6,771 bases of DNA from Thermodesulfovibrionales bacterium (GTDB taxonomy: Bacteria; Nitrospirota; Thermodesulfovibrionia; Thermodesulfovibrionales; SM23-35): positions 1 to 6,771 of the forward strand of contig JAGUWT010000090.1 in the NCBI GenBank assembly GCA_020062205.1. Direction: 5' to 3'. Made by a program: the position numbers and the translations under genes. The notes beneath the pieces were generated by a model that had not been told where the DNA came from, did not search any database, and was given only the letters and a program-made list of their open reading frames with translations. Shown here in pieces: positions 1-6,315 of the stretch (within the stretch, counting starts at the first letter, position 1; every line of letters begins with the position of its first letter).

Positions 1-2
1 TC

Positions 3-566
3 AAAGGACTGTATGAGGGGCTTATCCATTCCTTTGTCAATGCAATGGATGCAAAGAGTCCATGGACAAAGGGTCATTCAGAGCGCGTCACATCCTATGC
101 TACAGCTATAGCTAAGGCAATGGGATTAAATGACAACGAAATTGAGACACTCAGGATAGCATCATTACTTCATGACATAGGCAAGATAGGAACCTATGAT
201 GTAATTCTGGATAAGCCTGGTAGGCTTACGAATGAGGAATTTTCCCTCGTAAAAACGCATCCTGTAAAGGGTGAAGAGATTCTCAAGCCCATTAAGCAGT
301 TGCAAAATATACTCTCGATTGTCAGGTCACATCACGAAAGGCTGGACGGGAATGGCTATCCTGATAAACTGAAGGGGATGGAGATACCTTTTGTGGCAAG
401 AATCATCACTGTTGCTGACTCATTCGACTCCATGACATCGGACAGACCATACAGACCATCACCCGGGAAGGATTATGCCATCTCTGAATTGAAAAAATAT
501 AGAGGAATACAATTTGACATACAGGTAGTAGATGCCTTCTTGCAGGTATTAGAAGGCATGGAATAA
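3..566 (+). CDS. HD-GYP domain phosphohydrolase, probable c-di-GMP phosphodiesterase (5' end outside window)
   Basis: The frame is open from base 3, so the gene starts upstream; the ATG at 45 is internal, because the residues before it (LYEGLIHSFVNAMDAKSP) are already the first helix of an HD-GYP domain. Visible motifs are GHSERV, the metal-binding HD in LLHDIGKIG (HD codons 171-176), HHExxDGxGYP as HHERLDGNGYP (330-362), and DSFDSMTSDRPYR. This is the full signature of the HD-GYP family, whose characterised members hydrolyse cyclic di-GMP at a di- or tri-iron centre; a few act on other cyclic dinucleotides. The domain ends normally (QFDIQVVDAFLQVLEGME, then TAA), so the 3' end looks complete. 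The missing N-terminus probably carries a sensor, receiver or GAF/PAS module, which cannot be seen. Family assignment is very secure; the substrate is inferred. Confidence 0.95.
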   Translation, partial: KGLYEGLIHSFVNAMDAKSPWTKGHSERVTSYATAIAKAMGLNDNEIETLRIASLLHDIGKIGTYDVILDKPGRLTNEEFSLVKTHPVKGEEILKPIKQLQNILSIVRSHHERLDGNGYPDKLKGMEIPFVARIITVADSFDSMTSDRPYRPSPGKDYAISELKKYRGIQFDIQVVDAFLQVLEGME

Positions 567-705
567 TTACCAGCTCCCTCCACCACCACCTCCACCAAGC
601 CCGCTCCCTCTGGGTAAAGAGAACATTGCGGAGACAAGGCTTGATGTTGTCGAATTTATTGGATATGGTAAAGTAAGGTTAAAGGACGAAAGAATAGAGG
701 GATGA
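553..705 (+). pseudogene. Start-less proline-rich reading frame between HD-GYP and patatin genes (possible gene remnant or frameshifted tail)
   Basis: Frame 1 is open from just after a TAG at 550-552 to a TGA at 703-705, about 50 codons, with no ATG, GTG or TTG in it. It reads KAWNNYQL, a run of seven prolines, SPLPLGKEN, then a segment resembling ordinary protein (ETRLDVVEFIGYGKVRLK) ending in ERIEG. Its TGA overlaps the ATG at 702 as ATGA, the layout normal for coupled genes. It overlaps the end of the HD-GYP gene by 14 bases in another frame, so a +1 shift between 553 and 563 would append it to that protein. It may be a frameshifted tail, the remnant of a lost gene, or chance. The opposite strand reads GSGLGGGGGGGSW and stop, which recalls glycine-rich TPM-family tails, but that frame has no credible upstream protein. 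I do not recognise the family. Confidence 0.33.
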
Positions 706-1640
706 AAATGGTGAAGGTGAAGATGATGGGAAGAGAAATGATCGAACAAAAGAAATTATATTGCATCCTCATGATATTCACATTGATACTGTCGATAGCA
801 TCATGTGCACCCAAGGAGGTCAAACCCCAGTTAGAGGTCCAACCACCACCAAAACCTGCAAAGATAGCAATAGTACTCGGGGCTGGTGCATCAAAAGGAT
901 TTGCCCATATAGGTGTCCTGAAGGTGCTCGAATCCAATAGAATCCCGATTCATATGATATTCGGGACAAGTGTGGGAAGTTTTGTTGGAAGTCTCTATGC
1001 CTATGGCTTCAATGCCTTTCAACTTCAGCAGATCTCTTTTACAATCGAGAAAGGTGATGTCGCTGATTTGACTATCCCCGACAATGGTTTTATCAAGGGG
1101 GAGAAACTTGAAGAATACATTAACAGGACATTGAATAATACCCCGATGGAGAAACTGAGGATTCCTTTTTATGCGGTTACCACAGATGTACAGACCGGAC
1201 AGGAGGTTGTTTTTGGATGGGGAAACACAGGAACAGCAGTGAGGGCGAGCTGCTCAATCCCGGGCGTATTCAGACCGGTAAAGATTGGCGACAGGATGTA
1301 TGTAGATGGAGGTGTTGTTAGCCCGGTAGCAGTTGATGCTGCAAAAAAACAGGGCGCAGACATTGTCATTGCAGTAGACATCTCCTCAGATATTGGAAGT
1401 ACACAGCCTGAAGGCACATTGAATACTATATTACAATCTATCAACATCATGTATTCAAAACTTGCTTCCATCCAACTCTCTAAGGCAGATATTGTGATAA
1501 AACCAAAGGTAGGTTATATCAGTGCAAGTGATTTCTCAAAAAGACATGAGGCTATTCTTGAGGGTGAAAAGGCAGCAATGGAAGCACTCCCTGCTATTCA
1601 GAATATTATTGCCAAACTCAGACAGGAAGGGAGATTATAA
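702..1640 (+). CDS. Patatin-like phospholipase/esterase lipoprotein (RssA-type)
   Basis: Likely serine acyl hydrolase of the patatin family (NTE/RssA-like), anchored to the membrane as a lipoprotein. Numbering from the ATG at 702: hydrophobic stretch about 19-34, lipobox I-A-S-C with acylated Cys35, then a short Pro/Lys-rich linker. The patatin domain starts near 54 with the oxyanion loop GAGASKG (60-66), continues with the nucleophile elbow GTSVG (Ser90), and has the dyad Asp in DGG (Asp202). The fold ends within the usual length of about 300 residues, so all catalytic elements are present. The start is uncertain: ATG 702 overlaps the upstream stop (ATGA) but is only one base from GAGGG; ATG 708 has GAGGG six bases upstream; ATG 738 would give the most typical short signal peptide (MIEQKK then hydrophobic). 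Patatin enzymes cleave acyl esters, usually phospholipids; the true substrate is unknown. The residue after the acylated Cys is Ala, so there is no Asp inner-membrane retention signal. Confidence 0.93.
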   Translation: MKMVKVKMMGREMIEQKKLYCILMIFTLILSIASCAPKEVKPQLEVQPPPKPAKIAIVLGAGASKGFAHIGVLKVLESNRIPIHMIFGTSVGSFVGSLYAYGFNAFQLQQISFTIEKGDVADLTIPDNGFIKGEKLEEYINRTLNNTPMEKLRIPFYAVTTDVQTGQEVVFGWGNTGTAVRASCSIPGVFRPVKIGDRMYVDGGVVSPVAVDAAKKQGADIVIAVDISSDIGSTQPEGTLNTILQSINIMYSKLASIQLSKADIVIKPKVGYISASDFSKRHEAILEGEKAAMEALPAIQNIIAKLRQEGRL

Positions 1641-1764
1641 TTCCGTTGAGCGCATCAGGCCATTATAGCGTTGCATGTGTAGAGGTTCTCCTGATGAGAA
1701 GACAGCGAGTGACGCATTCAAACTTGGTGCCTGCGTAGCAGATCTCTGTAAAAAGTTGATATAA
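1628..1764 (+). pseudogene. Two out-of-phase coding-like fragments after the patatin gene (possible frameshifted remnant)
   Basis: This covers the gene-free gap 1641-1774. Frame 2 (read from 1628, overlapping the patatin end) gives REIIIPLSASGHYSVACVEV through 1687. Frame 1 then gives SPDEKTASDAFKLGACVADL, followed by CKKLI and a TAA at 1762-1764. A single shift near 1685-1690 joins them. The second piece also has an ATG at 1675 (26 codons), but no clear ribosome site. The tail resembles the last helix of WrbA/flavodoxin-family proteins (xLGxxVAxLxKKL); this is a loose resemblance, not an identification. The TAA lies 10 bases before the GTG start of the ABC ATPase, so a translated ancestor could have fed that gene. 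Alternatives are chance open frames or a sequencing indel in a gene missing its 5' part. Confidence 0.3.
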
Positions 1765-1774
1765 GATAAAATTA

Positions 1775-2479
1775 GTGATAGTCCTTGAAAATGTCAGCAA
1801 GTCCTTTCATCAAAGATGGGCTGTAAGGAGGCTCAATATCCAAGTCAAGAGGGGAGAGATATTTGGTCTTTTAGGCCCTAATGGTGCAGGGAAGACAACT
1901 ACCATAAAGATGATGACCGGCCTTCTCAGGCCAACTGAAGGAAAGATACTCATAGGTGGATATGATATCTTAAAAGAGCCGATACAAGCGAAATCGATCT
2001 TAGGCTATGTACCTGATAAGGCATTCCTCTATGAAAAACTCAGAGGCCGTGAGTTCCTGATATTTATTGCCTCTCTCCACAACATTAATAAGTCCTTAGC
2101 CATGAAAAGAATTGATAAGCTCAGTGGGGAATTCGGCATAAATGAGATAGAGGGAGAATTAATAGAAAGTTATTCACAGGGCATGAGACAGAGGCTGTTA
2201 TTTTTATCTGCCCTGGTACATAATCCTCGAGTCCTTCTCATTGATGAGCCATTTGCTGGCCTTGACCCATTCGGGGTAATAATGCTGAAAGACACAATAA
2301 AAAAATTTAGCTCTGAAGGTGTCACCATATTTTTTGCGACGCATAGTCTGCACATTGCTGAAGAACTATGCGAAAGGGTTGGACTTATCAGCAAAGGCTC
2401 ACTCATAAGCATAAAAACCCGGGAAGAGATTATAACAGAAGGTGGTCTTCAAGAATTATTTCTGAAGATAACCTTATGA
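1775..2479 (+). CDS. ABC transporter ATP-binding protein (ABC-2/CcmA-like)
   Basis: Nucleotide-binding subunit of an ABC transporter, 234 residues, normal for the family. Motifs in order: Walker A GPNGAGKTT (34-42); Q-loop region ILGYVPDKAFLYEKL (75-89), with Asp-Lys where many members have Gln; signature loop SYSQGMRQR (132-140), the degenerate SQGM form common in ABC-2 exporters; Walker B VLLIDEP (153-159); D-loop GLDP (162-165); switch His190 in ATHS. All residues needed for ATP hydrolysis appear present. The start is GTG at 1775: a TGA at 1757-1759 closes the frame upstream and MIVLENVSKSF is a standard N-terminus. No good Shine-Dalgarno precedes it (gataaaatta), so initiation may be weak or depend on upstream translation. 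The last codons overlap the permease gene as ATGA, so the two are almost certainly made together as one complex. The transported substrate cannot be read from sequence. Confidence 0.96.
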   Translation: MIVLENVSKSFHQRWAVRRLNIQVKRGEIFGLLGPNGAGKTTTIKMMTGLLRPTEGKILIGGYDILKEPIQAKSILGYVPDKAFLYEKLRGREFLIFIASLHNINKSLAMKRIDKLSGEFGINEIEGELIESYSQGMRQRLLFLSALVHNPRVLLIDEPFAGLDPFGVIMLKDTIKKFSSEGVTIFFATHSLHIAEELCERVGLISKGSLISIKTREEIITEGGLQELFLKITL

Positions 2480-4125
2480 AAACAACTATTCTTCTCCTCA
2501 GTCCGAAGATACTATCAATAAAAAATTCTACAAACTTGAAATCCATATTGAAAAGGCTTCCTTTTATATTCATCGGGCTTGTCTTCTGGTCAGTATTTTA
2601 TATTGGTTCATATGAAGTCCTGAAATTCATCCGTGGTATAGAATTCTTTGGAGAAATCCTTTCTAAGAAACTCCTCTCCATGACCTTTTTCAGCCTCGGT
2701 ATTTTTCTTTTTCTCAGCAATATCATCACTGCACTTTCTTGTTTTTATATCTCAAAGGATATCCCTCTTTTCATGTCAAGACCAATAGAGATAAAGGATA
2801 TCCTGAGACTGAAGACCATAGAGACAATATCTATTTCATCCTGGATGGTAATATCCTTCATACCGCCTTTTTTTGTGGCCTATGGAGTGAGCTATAATGC
2901 TTCACCTCTTTTTTATCTTATGCTTATTCTAACCTTCATTCCTTTTATCCTTATATCAGGTGGTATCGGAGTAGCCGTTGCACATCTGCTTACGAGGGTA
3001 TTTCCTGCGAAAAAGACACGGCTTGCACTCCTTGCTGCAGGCCTCCTCCTTTTCTTATTTGCATATATTTCCGTCAGGTCACAATGGTCTATTGATCTTG
3101 CAAGTCCTGAAAGATTTATCCATGCGTTGCTTGCAATAAAGACGGATTCCCCATTTATGCCCAGTCTCTGGATAACAGAGTCTGTTGCACCGCTTCTGAA
3201 AAGACAGACACCAGATGCACTTTATTCATTATTGCTATTCAGCAATAGTGCGTTTATGCTTATGCTATCAGGTGCAATTGGTAACAGGTTTTACAGAAAT
3301 AATCTTGAAAAGATTCAGCCATCTATAGGGCAAAGTATAAAGGTAAGCACAGAGAGGTTTTATCCAGACAGCAATGATGCAGTTCTATGGAAAGATGTGA
3401 AGATATTTCTCAGGGATCCAAGTCAGTGGTCACAGCTCTTTATTATAGGGTCACTCATACTCATCTATGTCTATAATTTCCAGTCAATCCCCATACATGC
3501 ACTCTCTGAAATTTCGCCTTTTATCAAGGAACTTATGGTTCTCATCAATATGCTGATGGCAGGTCTTGTACTTTCTGCAGTCTCAGCAAGATTTCTTTAT
3601 GCCTCGATAAGCCTTGAAGGTATGGCCTTCTGGATAATAAGGACATCACCTCTAACCACAAAAAGATTCATCTGGTCAAAATTCTTATATGGCTTTATTC
3701 CTGTAACGGTCATCCTGTTAACCATTGTGTTTATAACAAATATAGCAATTGGTGCAGACAGTATATTAATGCTCCTCTCCGAAATTACTGTATTGATCCT
3801 CTGTATCTCTATAAGCGGAATTGGCACAGGAATGGGTGCCATGTATGCAAGGTTCAGATACGAAAATATAGCCTCTATTTCAATGAGCCCTGGCGGGATG
3901 CTTTTTATGCTTATTGCATTCTCGATAGTGCTTCTGACAGTCTCTCTCGAGACATGGTGTTTTTACCTTTACAAAAAAACAGAGATATCACATCTTGCAC
4001 TCAGCTTTATGGAGAAGAGTCAGTTTATCATGACAGGTCTTTTCTTAATTATCCTGAATAGCCTTGCCTTTTATATCCCTATGAAGAGGGGTGAAAGATG
4101 TCTCGAAGGCGATTTCATTGTTTAA
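2476..4125 (+). CDS. Large ABC-2-type transporter permease, about 12 membrane spans
   Basis: The start is the ATG at 2476, inside the ATPase stop (ATGA); the frame stays open upstream but that part is only a shadow of the ATPase gene. The product is 549 residues and strongly hydrophobic. Spans are visible at roughly 28-49, 66-92, 118-138, 143-170 and 182-200, then one near 250-270, and six more in the C-terminal half (for example WSQLFIIGSLILIYVYNF, MLFMLIAFSIVLLTVSL and FIMTGLFLIILNSLAFYI). A soluble loop of about 65 residues between the halves contains FYPDSNDAVLWKDVKIFLRD; a charged loop with WKD is common before a membrane span in ABC-2 permeases. Size and layout fit the large putative ABC exporter permeases (Pfam ABC_tran_2 type, from memory), about twice a standard six-span ABC-2 subunit, so one copy may supply both membrane halves. 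Probable inner-membrane exporter partner of the preceding ATPase; substrate unknown. Confidence 0.9.
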   Translation: MKTTILLLSPKILSIKNSTNLKSILKRLPFIFIGLVFWSVFYIGSYEVLKFIRGIEFFGEILSKKLLSMTFFSLGIFLFLSNIITALSCFYISKDIPLFMSRPIEIKDILRLKTIETISISSWMVISFIPPFFVAYGVSYNASPLFYLMLILTFIPFILISGGIGVAVAHLLTRVFPAKKTRLALLAAGLLLFLFAYISVRSQWSIDLASPERFIHALLAIKTDSPFMPSLWITESVAPLLKRQTPDALYSLLLFSNSAFMLMLSGAIGNRFYRNNLEKIQPSIGQSIKVSTERFYPDSNDAVLWKDVKIFLRDPSQWSQLFIIGSLILIYVYNFQSIPIHALSEISPFIKELMVLINMLMAGLVLSAVSARFLYASISLEGMAFWIIRTSPLTTKRFIWSKFLYGFIPVTVILLTIVFITNIAIGADSILMLLSEITVLILCISISGIGTGMGAMYARFRYENIASISMSPGGMLFMLIAFSIVLLTVSLETWCFYLYKKTEISHLALSFMEKSQFIMTGLFLIILNSLAFYIPMKRGERCLEGDFIV

Positions 4126-4141
4126 TTGAATATCCAACAAT

Positions 4142-4285
4142 CTATTTTGACTTTTTCTTTTTCAGTGCAAAGAAGAGTAATACTGTTGCGCCTATTCCAA
4201 TGAAAGAACGGACAATTGCACCTGATATTAAAATACCCTTTTTCAAAATCTTCATACAGCTATCCTTGTAACCCATATAAATCAA
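4142..4285 (-). CDS. Small single-span membrane protein, 47 residues, unknown function
   Basis: Reading the minus strand from TTG at 4285-4283 gives (M)IYMGYKDSCMKILKKG, a hydrophobic span ILISGAIVRSFIGIGATVLL with FFAL, and a basic tail KKKKSK ending in TAG (4144-4142). The start is decided by AAGGAGGTGAT, an 11-base match to the anti-Shine-Dalgarno end of 16S rRNA, with GGAGG eight bases before the TTG; the in-frame ATG at codon 4 would be 17 bases away. The span has one Arg (Arg26) among small residues (G22-A23, G30, G32-A33), a pattern seen in packed or oligomeric helices. It is flanked by Lys on both sides, so the topology is unclear. The gene converges on the permease gene (16-base gap) and diverges from the TPR gene (63-base gap), so it is an independent unit. 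I do not recognise a family. Confidence 0.72.
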   Translation of the reverse strand: MIYMGYKDSCMKILKKGILISGAIVRSFIGIGATVLLFFALKKKKSK

Positions 4286-4289
4286 GTAT

Positions 4290-4300
4290 ATCACCTCCTT
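4290..4300 (-). promoter_or_regulatory. Near-perfect Shine-Dalgarno of the small minus-strand gene
   Basis: The minus strand reads AAGGAGGTGAT, complementary over 11 bases to the 16S rRNA 3' tail, with the GGAGG core at 4298-4294 and an 8-base spacer to TTG. It is much the strongest ribosome binding site in the window; most plus-strand genes here have weak or no recognisable sites. This match is the main evidence that the 47-codon frame is translated. Confidence 0.8.
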
Positions 4301-4348
4301 GTGCAAATCTGTTACAATACCTGAAAAAGCTTCAATGGGTGTTTGTAT

Positions 4349-4873
4349 ATGAAAAGGGTACTTATTGCATGTTTAATCTCGTTTTTATGTTTGATGAGCT
4401 GCCAGAAAAAAGAAGAACCGAAGGTCAAACCTCCATTCCCAACAGGCCCCATATACGGACAAAGTCGAATCATGCAACTTCAGGAATCAGTCAGACAGAA
4501 CCCCAAAAATCTGAGTGCATGGATTGAATTCGGCAACATACTGATGGATACCTCCCAGTTTCATGAGGCTATCAATGTATATCAGAAAGCGCTTGATTTG
4601 GATCCAAATAACGTGGATGTGAGAGTTGATATGGGTACCTGTTATCGGAATATCGGAAAGCCTGATAGAGCAGTTGAGGAATACAGAAAGGCAATAGGTA
4701 TAAATCCGAACCATCTAAATGCTCACAGGAACCTTGGCGTTGTCCTTGCCTTTGACTTTAAAAAGAAACAAGAGGCTGTTCAAGAATTCGAGGAATATCT
4801 CAGATTGTCTCCAGAGAGTCCTGATGCTCCAAAGATACGACAACTGGTAAAGAAACTCAAGGCATCTAAATAA
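4349..4873 (+). CDS. TPR-repeat lipoprotein
   Basis: 174 residues from the ATG at 4349 (a TTG two codons earlier is also in frame but no better placed; the upstream ribosome site is weak for both). A short signal peptide MKRVLIACLISFLCLMSC carries a lipobox L-M-S-C with acylated Cys18, then a Lys/Glu/Pro linker. Three tetratricopeptide repeats follow, at about 55-88 (AWIEFGNILMDTSQFHEAI...LDPNN), 89-122 (DMGTCYRNIGKPDRAVEEY...INPNH) and 123-157 (NLGVVLAFDFKKKQEAVQEF...LSPES), ending in a basic helix. TPRs are protein-binding scaffolds; as a lipoprotein it should sit at the periplasmic face of a membrane, since Gln after the Cys gives no inner-membrane retention signal. It probably assists assembly of an envelope complex, but no partner is evident. 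The purF start lies 25 bases after its stop, so the two are likely co-transcribed. Confidence 0.9.
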   Translation: MKRVLIACLISFLCLMSCQKKEEPKVKPPFPTGPIYGQSRIMQLQESVRQNPKNLSAWIEFGNILMDTSQFHEAINVYQKALDLDPNNVDVRVDMGTCYRNIGKPDRAVEEYRKAIGINPNHLNAHRNLGVVLAFDFKKKQEAVQEFEEYLRLSPESPDAPKIRQLVKKLKASK

Positions 4874-4898
4874 TCCGAAAAGTCTGATATATGTTAAA

Positions 4899-6308
4899 AT
4901 GGGTTTTGTGATATACGATATCCACGAAGAATGCGGAATATTCGGGGTATACGGACACCCTGAGGCGGCAAACCTCACATACCTTGGCCTTTATGCACTC
5001 CAACACAGAGGGCAGGAGGGTGCCGGCATTTGTTCATCGGATGGGAGGCAGCTCTTTCTCGAAAAATCAATGGGATTAGTTGCTGATATTTTCAGTGAAA
5101 AGAGGCTGAAGAGACTTCCTGGTCATACAGCAATAGGACATAATCGCTATTCTACAGCCGGAACCAGCGTCCTGAAGAATGTTCAACCGATCGTCGCAAA
5201 CTTTGCCCTTGGCTCACTTGCTATCGCACATAACGGAAACCTCGTGAATGCTATAGAGCTCAGGACATCCCTTGAGAATGAAGGGGCAATATTTCAATCA
5301 ACCTCAGATAGTGAGGTTGTTGTGCACCTCGTTGCCCATTTAAAAGGAGCTGACTTTTATGAAAGGGTTGTCCACGCAGTTAAGTATATTAGTGGTGCCT
5401 TCAGTTTGCTTATATTGAGGGAAAAAGAGCTTATCGCGGTAAGGGACCCTTATGGTGTGAGGCCACTCTCCCTGGGGATGAAGGATGGTGCATATATTCT
5501 TGCTTCAGAGACATGCGCCTTTGATCTCATAGGTGCAAAGTATGTGCGTGACATAGAGCCAGGCGAGATACTAATAATAAATGACACCGGGCTCAAGTCT
5601 CTGAAAGTGCTCACGAGCCCAAGGAAGGCATTCTGCGTATTCGAGTTCATCTACTTTTCGAGACCCGACAGCAATATCTTTGGAGGGTTGAATGTGAACG
5701 AGTTACGGAAAGAATTCGGGAGACAGCTTGCAATAGAATCTAATACAGATGCAGACCTTGTGATACCAGTACCTGACTCAGGTGTCCCAGCAGCACTCGG
5801 ATTTTCAGAGAAGAGTAAAATACCATTCGATTTCGGCCTTATAAGAAACCATTATGTTGGAAGGACATTTATAGAACCAAAGCACAGCATAAGACATTTT
5901 GGTGTTAAGGTGAAGCTCAACCCCGTGAGGAAACTTCTTGAGGGGAAAAGGCTGGTCGTTATAGATGATTCAATAATCAGAGGGACCACGAGCAAGAAGA
6001 TAGTCAAGATGCTCAGGGAAGGGGGGGGGGCAAAAGAGGTACATCTCAAGATAAGCTCTCCTCAGACCATTGGCCCCTGTTTCTATGGTATAGATACACC
6101 TACCAGACAGGAACTCATCGCATCCACCCATCTTTTAGAAGAGATCAGAAAATATGTAACCGCTGATTCCCTCACCTATTTAAGCCTTGAAGGGCTCAAA
6201 AAGATTGTCCCGAATTCTCATAATTTCTGCACTGCATGTTTCAATAATGACTATCCTATCAGTTTTCCAGGTGAACATCTCGAACAAATGGAATTTTTAT
6301 TCCGGTAG
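4899..6308 (+). CDS. purF: Amidophosphoribosyltransferase (glutamine PRPP amidotransferase), Fe-S type
   Basis: Catalyses the first committed step of purine synthesis: PRPP plus glutamine to 5-phosphoribosylamine plus glutamate, in the cytoplasm. 469 residues, full length. The first 11 residues (MGFVIYDIHEE) form a propeptide removed to expose catalytic Cys12 of the N-terminal glutaminase domain (CGIFGVYGHPEA, LQHRGQEGAG, GHNRYSTAG, AHNGNLVNA). The C-terminal phosphoribosyltransferase domain has the PRPP loop VVIDDSIIRGTT (D356-D357, T363-T364) and VPVPDSG-type motif VIPVPDSGVPAA. Cys246 (AFCVFEFIYFSRPDS), Cys394 (PCFYGID) and Cys444/Cys447 (FCTAC) match the four ligands of the 4Fe-4S cluster known in Bacillus-type PurF. 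The propeptide and the cluster both fit that class. ATG 4899 is the likely start, though its ribosome site is poor; GTG 4908 is possible. A run of ten G at 6021-6030 encodes Gly-Gly-Gly just after the PRPP-loop helix. Confidence 0.98.
   Translation: MGFVIYDIHEECGIFGVYGHPEAANLTYLGLYALQHRGQEGAGICSSDGRQLFLEKSMGLVADIFSEKRLKRLPGHTAIGHNRYSTAGTSVLKNVQPIVANFALGSLAIAHNGNLVNAIELRTSLENEGAIFQSTSDSEVVVHLVAHLKGADFYERVVHAVKYISGAFSLLILREKELIAVRDPYGVRPLSLGMKDGAYILASETCAFDLIGAKYVRDIEPGEILIINDTGLKSLKVLTSPRKAFCVFEFIYFSRPDSNIFGGLNVNELRKEFGRQLAIESNTDADLVIPVPDSGVPAALGFSEKSKIPFDFGLIRNHYVGRTFIEPKHSIRHFGVKVKLNPVRKLLEGKRLVVIDDSIIRGTTSKKIVKMLREGGGAKEVHLKISSPQTIGPCFYGIDTPTRQELIASTHLLEEIRKYVTADSLTYLSLEGLKKIVPNSHNFCTACFNNDYPISFPGEHLEQMEFLFR
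6021..6030 (+). repeat. G10 homopolymer inside purF
   Basis: Ten consecutive G form GGG GGG GGG plus the first base of GCA. The usual family sequence here is about REAGAKEV; this one reads REGGGAKEV, so one extra residue is present and Ala is replaced by Gly. The frame is intact at this length. Confidence 0.95.
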
Positions 6309-6315
6309 AATCACG

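Noticed and set aside
567..749. Minus-strand frame ending GGGGGGGSW, like a TPM-family glycine-rich tail
   Set aside because: Upstream residues are His-rich shadow sequence of the plus-strand patatin start and show no TPM domain; the glycine run is just the complement of the CCA/CCT proline codons.
1686..1700. Hairpin TTCTC-CTGAT-GAGAA
   Set aside because: Only five pairs and no T-tract after it, so not a credible terminator.
2368..2475. N-terminal extension of the permease frame
   Set aside because: It lies entirely inside the ATPase coding region and is hydrophilic; the ATGA-coupled ATG at 2476 is the natural start.
4117..4141. Possible bidirectional terminator (ATTGTT ... AACAAT, followed by T-rich sequence)
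   Set aside because: The stem is six weak AT-rich pairs with a 13-base loop, and the following T-rich bases are the Lys codons of the minus-strand gene; too weak to call.
4216..4527. 103-codon plus-strand frame overlapping the TPR gene start
   Set aside because: Codons do not resemble a protein family and it overlaps the lipoprotein signal and first TPR in another frame; a shadow frame.
4874..4898. Purine-regulated element (PurR box or riboswitch) before purF
   Set aside because: Only 25 bases separate purF from the TPR gene, with no recognisable operator or aptamer.
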